A stretch of 64,000 nucleotides of DNA from Haloarcula mannanilytica (lineage in GTDB: Archaea; Halobacteriota; Halobacteria; Halobacteriales; Haloarculaceae), in NCBI RefSeq assembly GCF_005406125.1, contig NZ_BIXZ01000008.1:62001-126000 (forward strand), written 5' to 3'. Every line of letters begins with the position of its first letter. Position 1 is the stretch's first letter. The notes under the pieces are model-generated. The model was not told the origin of the DNA, made no database searches, and saw only the letters and a program-made list of their open reading frames with translations. Positions 60,438-64,000 of this stretch are shown here, piece by piece. The position numbers and the translations under genes are program-made.

Positions 60438-60911
60438 TCAGCGCTCGACGGTCTTCTCGACAACACGAATGTCCTGAATTGCCGTCGTCGGATACTCGCC
60501 GTCCTCGTCCTTTTCGTTGGCCTTCACCATGTCCCAGACCACGTTGAGACCGGTCGTCACGCCCTCCAGCGCCTCCATCTCGCAGCCGGTCTTCCCGACC
60601 GTCTCGACGGCGACCGTTATTTCGACGGCCTCATCGCCGACGGTGAACTCGACTTCGACGTTCGTGATCGGTATCTGGTGGCACATCGGCACGGTCTCCC
60701 AGGTGTGTTTGACCGCCTGTATCGCGCCGATGCGTGCCGTCGTCAGCACGTCGCCTTTCTCCACCTCGTCGGCGTCAATGGCTGCCAGCGTGGACTCAGT
60801 GAGTCGAATCTGGCCGCGCGCGACCGCGCGGCGCTGGCTCTCGGCCTTGTCGCCGACATCGACCATCTGGGCGTCCCCCTCCTCGTCGACGTGCGTGAAC
60901 TCCTCGGACAT
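60438..60911 (-). CDS. moaC: Cyclic pyranopterin monophosphate synthase MoaC
   Basis: A 157-residue Moco enzyme that finishes cyclic pyranopterin formation after MoaA. Signature segments are ARIGAIQAVKHTWETVPMCH (active-site region) and GKTGCEMEALEGVTTGLNVV. The ATG at 60911 starts with MSEEFTHVDEEG. It is close to moaB (45 nt downstream of its stop), in the same direction, so the two form a molybdopterin operon. MoaA is not in the window. Confidence 0.96.
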   Translation of the reverse strand: MSEEFTHVDEEGDAQMVDVGDKAESQRRAVARGQIRLTESTLAAIDADEVEKGDVLTTARIGAIQAVKHTWETVPMCHQIPITNVEVEFTVGDEAVEITVAVETVGKTGCEMEALEGVTTGLNVVWDMVKANEKDEDGEYPTTAIQDIRVVEKTVER

Positions 60912-60955
60912 AGCTACCCGTAGCCGACCCCGGCCCAAAACCGTGCGGGTCCGCG

Positions 60956-61570
60956 TTACCGCCGGACGAGTCCCAGCAGGTGGCCCACGGCCGGTGCGAC
61001 CAGTTTCTCCGCGCCCGTCCGGGCGGCGTTCTCGCTCCCAGGCAGACAGAACACCAGGCGGTCGTCGACGACGCCGGCGGTCGCCCGCGAGGCCATCGCC
61101 ATCGGCCCGACCTCCTCGTAGGAGAGCCAGCGGAACAGCTCGCCGAAGCCGGGTATCGGCCGGTCGAACAGCGGTTCGATGGCATCGACGGTCACGTCGT
61201 CGGGCGTGAGTCCGGTCCCGCCGGTCGTCAGGACCACGTCGACGCCGTCATCGAGCAGCGCGGCGACGGCATCCTCGATGGCATCCATCTCGTCGGCGAC
61301 GAGACGGCGCTCGACGATTTCGTGGCCCGCGTCCTCACAGGCCTCGGCGATGACATCACCGGCCGGGTCGTCGTCCAGCGTTCGCGAGGAGGAGACCGTG
61401 AGAACGCCGATTCCAACCCCTTCGGCGTCGTGAGCATGGTGGTCATCGTGGGCGTGGTCCTCGTGGCTGTGGTCGTGGCCTCCATGGCCGTGGTCGTGAC
61501 CATTGTCGTGGTCCGCGTGGCTGTGACCTCCTTCGCCGTGACTGGCGTCCCCGTCGTGATCGTGTCCCAT
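60956..61570 (-). CDS. moaB: MoaB-like molybdopterin adenylyltransferase with His-rich N-terminus
   Basis: A 204-residue protein. Residues about 1-48 are very rich in His, Asp, Gly and Glu ([20 protein letters not shown], then [16 protein letters not shown]), a metal-binding pattern not part of normal MoaB. The MoaB domain begins near residue 50: [60 protein letters not shown] and [17 protein letters not shown]. It activates molybdopterin with AMP. Start at 61570. Confidence 0.93.
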   Translation of the reverse strand: MGHDHDGDASHGEGGHSHADHDNGHDHGHGGHDHSHEDHAHDDHHAHDAEGVGIGVLTVSSSRTLDDDPAGDVIAEACEDAGHEIVERRLVADEMDAIEDAVAALLDDGVDVVLTTGGTGLTPDDVTVDAIEPLFDRPIPGFGELFRWLSYEEVGPMAMASRATAGVVDDRLVFCLPGSENAARTGAEKLVAPAVGHLLGLVRR

Positions 61571-61672
61571 ACCCGGTATGACAGCCGGCGTGGAAATATA
61601 CCCTCGGCTGCGTGGCTGGCGACTCACGAGGACCCGCGACGGCTCGATAGCCGAATTAGCGACCCCAGCGTC

Positions 61673-62170
61673 TCACTCGTAGTACGGCAGGCGCTCGACG
61701 ACCTCCGCGAAGGCGACGTTCTCGCGGACCTGCTCCATCTCGACGCGGAGGCGCTCGCCGACCTCTGCATCGGAGACGATGACGACGTAGCCGCCGTCAA
61801 TGCGCGCGACGCCGTCGCCTTTGTCGCCGATGTTGTCGATCTCGACCACGCGCGTCTCGCCCTCGGCAACCGGCGGGCCTGTAGGGGCAAACTCCGGCTC
61901 GCCGGTCGGCTCGTCGGAGCGGGATTCGGACTGTTCGGGTCGGGCCTGTGGCTGAGGCTCGGACTCGGAGCGGGATTGGGGCTGTGACCGGGACTCGGAT
62001 TCGGACTGGGGCGGCACGACATCGGAGTGGAACAGTGCGATCCGGTACAGGGTCTCAGGGGCCAGCGTTCCCAGCTCGACCTCCTGTTTCGGAATCTCGA
62101 TCACGTACGAGTCGTCGTGCTCCTCGACGGGTGCGGTAAAGAGACAGTGAAGATCTGAATCGGTCGCCAT
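61673..62170 (-). CDS. TRAM-domain protein with low-complexity linker
   Basis: A 165-residue protein. An N-terminal beta region (about 1-55, DSDLHCLFTAPVEEHDDSYV) is followed by a Ser/Gln/Glu/Arg/Pro-rich linker (about 54-85), and a TRAM domain (about 100-162: GETRVVEIDNIGDKGDGVAR, IVSDAEVGERLRVEMEQV). TRAM domains bind RNA, and haloarchaea have many small TRAM proteins. The repeated linker is unusual (see findings). Confidence 0.88.
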   Translation of the reverse strand: MATDSDLHCLFTAPVEEHDDSYVIEIPKQEVELGTLAPETLYRIALFHSDVVPPQSESESRSQPQSRSESEPQPQARPEQSESRSDEPTGEPEFAPTGPPVAEGETRVVEIDNIGDKGDGVARIDGGYVVIVSDAEVGERLRVEMEQVRENVAFAEVVERLPYYE

Positions 62171-62312
62171 TTCTATAATTAGTTAAACTAGCACCGGAAC
62201 TGCATTGATTCTGGTGTTTTCGATCCGCCAGTAACCGGTGGCGTGTGCTGGCCGGGACAGGCCGCGCATGGTCTCTGATCGGAGGATCGTATCCGACTAC
62301 TTTGAGCGACGA

Positions 62313-62630
62313 CTATTCGAACTCGAACAGTCGACGGAGTTCGCGTTCGATGGCGTCAGTGAACGCCGACAGAACCGTCTCGAAGCTCGCTTCGTCGCCC
62401 GGCAGGGACTGTGCGCGGGTCGCGGTATCGTCCGGGAGTCGGATGTGGAACGTCCCGTCGCCCTCGTACACCGGCTCGCTCTCGCTGAGAATCTGCCGGT
62501 CGATCCCGCGGAGAATCTCGGAGTCGTACTGGCCGTGCAGCTCCTGATATGCGTTCGAGTACGCCGTTTCGAGCTCTTCGAAGTAGTGGACGTATTTCTC
62601 CTCGAACTTTTCGGCGTCGAACTCGGTCAT
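62313..62630 (-). CDS. DUF5783-like protein (105 aa)
   Basis: A highly acidic helical protein: FDAEKFEEKYVHYFEELETA, SNAYQELHGQYDSEILRGID, then the beta segment GTFHIRLPD and a C-terminal helix (FTDAIERELRRLFEFE). It matches the haloarchaeal DUF5783 pattern as I recall it; function unknown. A 140-nt gap separates it from the TRAM gene. Confidence 0.75.
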   Translation of the reverse strand: MTEFDAEKFEEKYVHYFEELETAYSNAYQELHGQYDSEILRGIDRQILSESEPVYEGDGTFHIRLPDDTATRAQSLPGDEASFETVLSAFTDAIERELRRLFEFE

Positions 62631-62697
62631 GGCTGCAATGTCGCCGGGCGAAGGTAAAGGGTTCTAGCTTCCAGAGCCACCGGTTACGAACGGTGTG

Positions 62698-63363
62698 TCA
62701 CCGGTCGCCCGTAACCCCGGTTTCGGCGGCGAACTGCGTGAAAAAGTCGTCCATGAACTCTCGTCGGGTTCGACCGAGCCGCTGACCGGGCGGCGTATAC
62801 AGCCTATCCAGGCGTTCCCGTGCCCACTCCCGCAGGAGTTCGATATCCGGGACATCCGACGAGGGCAGTTCGGCACCTGCCGCGTCATCGATGATGGCGT
62901 ATTTCTCGCCCGTTCGTCCCGACCGCTCGCCGACGATACAGGCCATGCGAACGAGCCCGCGTGCCCCGGCGGCGTCCAGTTTGTCGGCATCGAAGAGGAG
63001 TTTCGCTTCGAGCGTTTCCGGTTACGGGGAACTGGACCGGATACTGTGCGTTCGGATGCAGTGTTTGATAGCCTCGATGCGGTCGGTGGGCACCGACTCG
63101 GCCGTGAGGAGCCCCGCGGCTTCCGCGGTGGCCCACTCGTCGTGGTCGTCGATTTCGCCCGAGCGCTCGCGGGGCCGGCCGATATCGTGGAGCCACGCCG
63201 CGGCGGCGAGGACCCCCCGGTCGACCGGTCGGTCACAGGTGTCCGCTAACCGAAGCGCGACATCTCGGACCCGTTTGGCGTGAAACTGATCGTGTGCTGG
63301 GAGGGCGTTTTCGTAGTACGGCAGCGACAGCGTTCGTGCAAGAGGTACCAATTCCTGTGTCAT
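62698..63363 (-). pseudogene. HD-domain hydrolase interrupted by in-frame TAA
   Basis: The HD phosphohydrolase frame starts at ATG 63363 (TQELVPLARTLSLPYYENAL, AHDQFHAKRVRDVALRLADT, AAAAWLHDIGRPRERSGE) and continues to THSIRSSSP, then TAA at 63022-63024. The same frame continues PETLEAKLLFDADKLDAAGA, the conserved end of the HD domain (with its final metal Asp), to 62698. So a full gene would be 222 codons with one premature stop. Either a genuine nonsense mutation (most likely GAA to TAA) or a sequencing error. Truncated product would lack the last Asp. Confidence 0.85.
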
Positions 63364-63447
63364 CGGCGGCGGTGGCACCTCGCTCGCCGGCTGGGATAAC
63401 TGCTGTGAAATGACCCTCGTTCGTTGACACGAGTGGAGACGGCCCAA

Positions 63448-63999
63448 TCAGCAGGTGTCAAGCAAGTCATCGAGAAGCTTCCGCTGGGCGGCAGCGAGAT
63501 GTTCTGTGAACGTTGAAGTGGAGATATCCAGCGCGTCGGCCACGTCGCCGGCGGTCGCCTCGCGCGGGTGCTCGAAGTAGCCCATCTCGTGGGCCCGACC
63601 GAGGACCTCGCGCTGGCGCTCGGTCAGTTTCGCACGGTCGAGCACGACTGGCCGGTCCGTCTCCGAGGACGCGTCTTCCAGCAGTCGCCGGAGTTTGACG
63701 GTCTCACCTTCCGACTTGAGATCGGCGACAATCTCCCGTAGGGTCGGCATATCCTCGACGAGAAACGTAACAACGATAGATTCGGTGTCAGCCGAGAACT
63801 CCTGAACGACGCAGCCGGCCGCTTCGATACGTTCACACACACAGCCCTGTTCGGCCGCCCGAGACAGTTGGAAGACGTGTCGCTGGTCGTACGCGAAGAT
63901 GTGGTCCACAGTCTGGCGTTCGCTCTGTAGCACTCTCGGAGAGTCATGACCACCCTTCAGAGTGAACTCTTCGAGAACACGGTTGGTACCACCACTCCG
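63448..63999 (-). CDS. HTH-10 family regulator, 5' partial
   Basis: The frame is open from the window end (63999) to the stop at 63448: TNRVLEEFTLKGGHDSPRVL, then FAYDQRHVFQLSRAAEQGCV, and a C-terminal HTH-10 (LTERQREVLGRAHEMGYFEH; TAGDVADALDISTSTFTEHL). A GTG at 63933 could start a 161-residue form, but protein-like sequence continues to the edge, so the true start is probably beyond the window. The signal sensed is unknown. Confidence 0.85.
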   Translation of the reverse strand, partial: RSGGTNRVLEEFTLKGGHDSPRVLQSERQTVDHIFAYDQRHVFQLSRAAEQGCVCERIEAAGCVVQEFSADTESIVVTFLVEDMPTLREIVADLKSEGETVKLRRLLEDASSETDRPVVLDRAKLTERQREVLGRAHEMGYFEHPREATAGDVADALDISTSTFTEHLAAAQRKLLDDLLDTC

Positions 64000-64000
64000 T

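Overview
The window is chromosomal DNA of a halophilic archaeon, most likely a member of the Haloarculaceae close to Haloarcula (genus is inference). Predicted proteins are strongly acidic, third codon positions are GC-rich, and many genes have a TATA-like element 24-32 nt before the start codon with no room for a leader. It contains many haloarchaeal families: a HalX response regulator, HalOD1, HTH-10/bat-like regulators, halocyanin, RPA with its associated proteins, and TFB.

Layout. 1-9.3 kb: regulator pair, ThyX, a short DUF7556-like gene, aIF2-beta, TFB, a hairpin-rich intergenic region, FAS1 protein, TrxB and a riboflavin-pathway reductase. 9.4-20.5 kb: RPA/RPA-associated/phosphoesterase operon, fructose-1,6-bisphosphatase, Lhr helicase, Spo0M-like protein, MutS-like ATPase. 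20.6-29.2 kb: copper P-type ATPase, SafE-type protein and a two-TM protein, divergent from a ba3-type oxidase operon (two-domain halocyanin, subunits II and I, membrane protein); together they look like an oxidase and its copper supply. 29.2-35.4 kb: a phospho-signalling cluster on the minus strand (vWA protein, Ser/Thr kinase with FHA domain, PP2C phosphatase, zinc-ribbon/FHA protein, zinc-ribbon membrane protein). 35.5-47.3 kb: DUF3179 pair, esterase, two-domain VOC protein, UPF0058, DUF555, OGG-type glycosylase, acylphosphatase, NAD(P)HX repair enzyme, HflX, KatG, FUN14. 47.3-50.8 kb: the archaeal proteasome/RNase P/SBDS superoperon. 50.9-54.7 kb: NUDIX hydrolase, VapBC, an unassigned protein, a 22-residue membrane microprotein and ThiC. 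54.8-61.6 kb: molybdenum genes (ModA, ModB, MobB-MoaE, MoaC, MoaB) interrupted by a TnpB-type IS200/IS605-family element, with three regulatory genes between. 61.6-64 kb: TRAM protein, DUF5783-like protein, an HD-domain gene broken by an in-frame TAA, and an HTH-10 regulator that runs off the window.

The most interesting points are the kinase/phosphatase/FHA/vWA cluster with inverted repeats at its promoters; a possible structured RNA near 4.6-4.7 kb; a nested palindrome before aIF2-beta; several very short leaderless ORFs, three of which abut or overlap the start of a larger gene; a palindrome at the thiC start site; and a second right-end-like hairpin beside the TnpB element. No tRNA, rRNA or CRISPR array was recognised.
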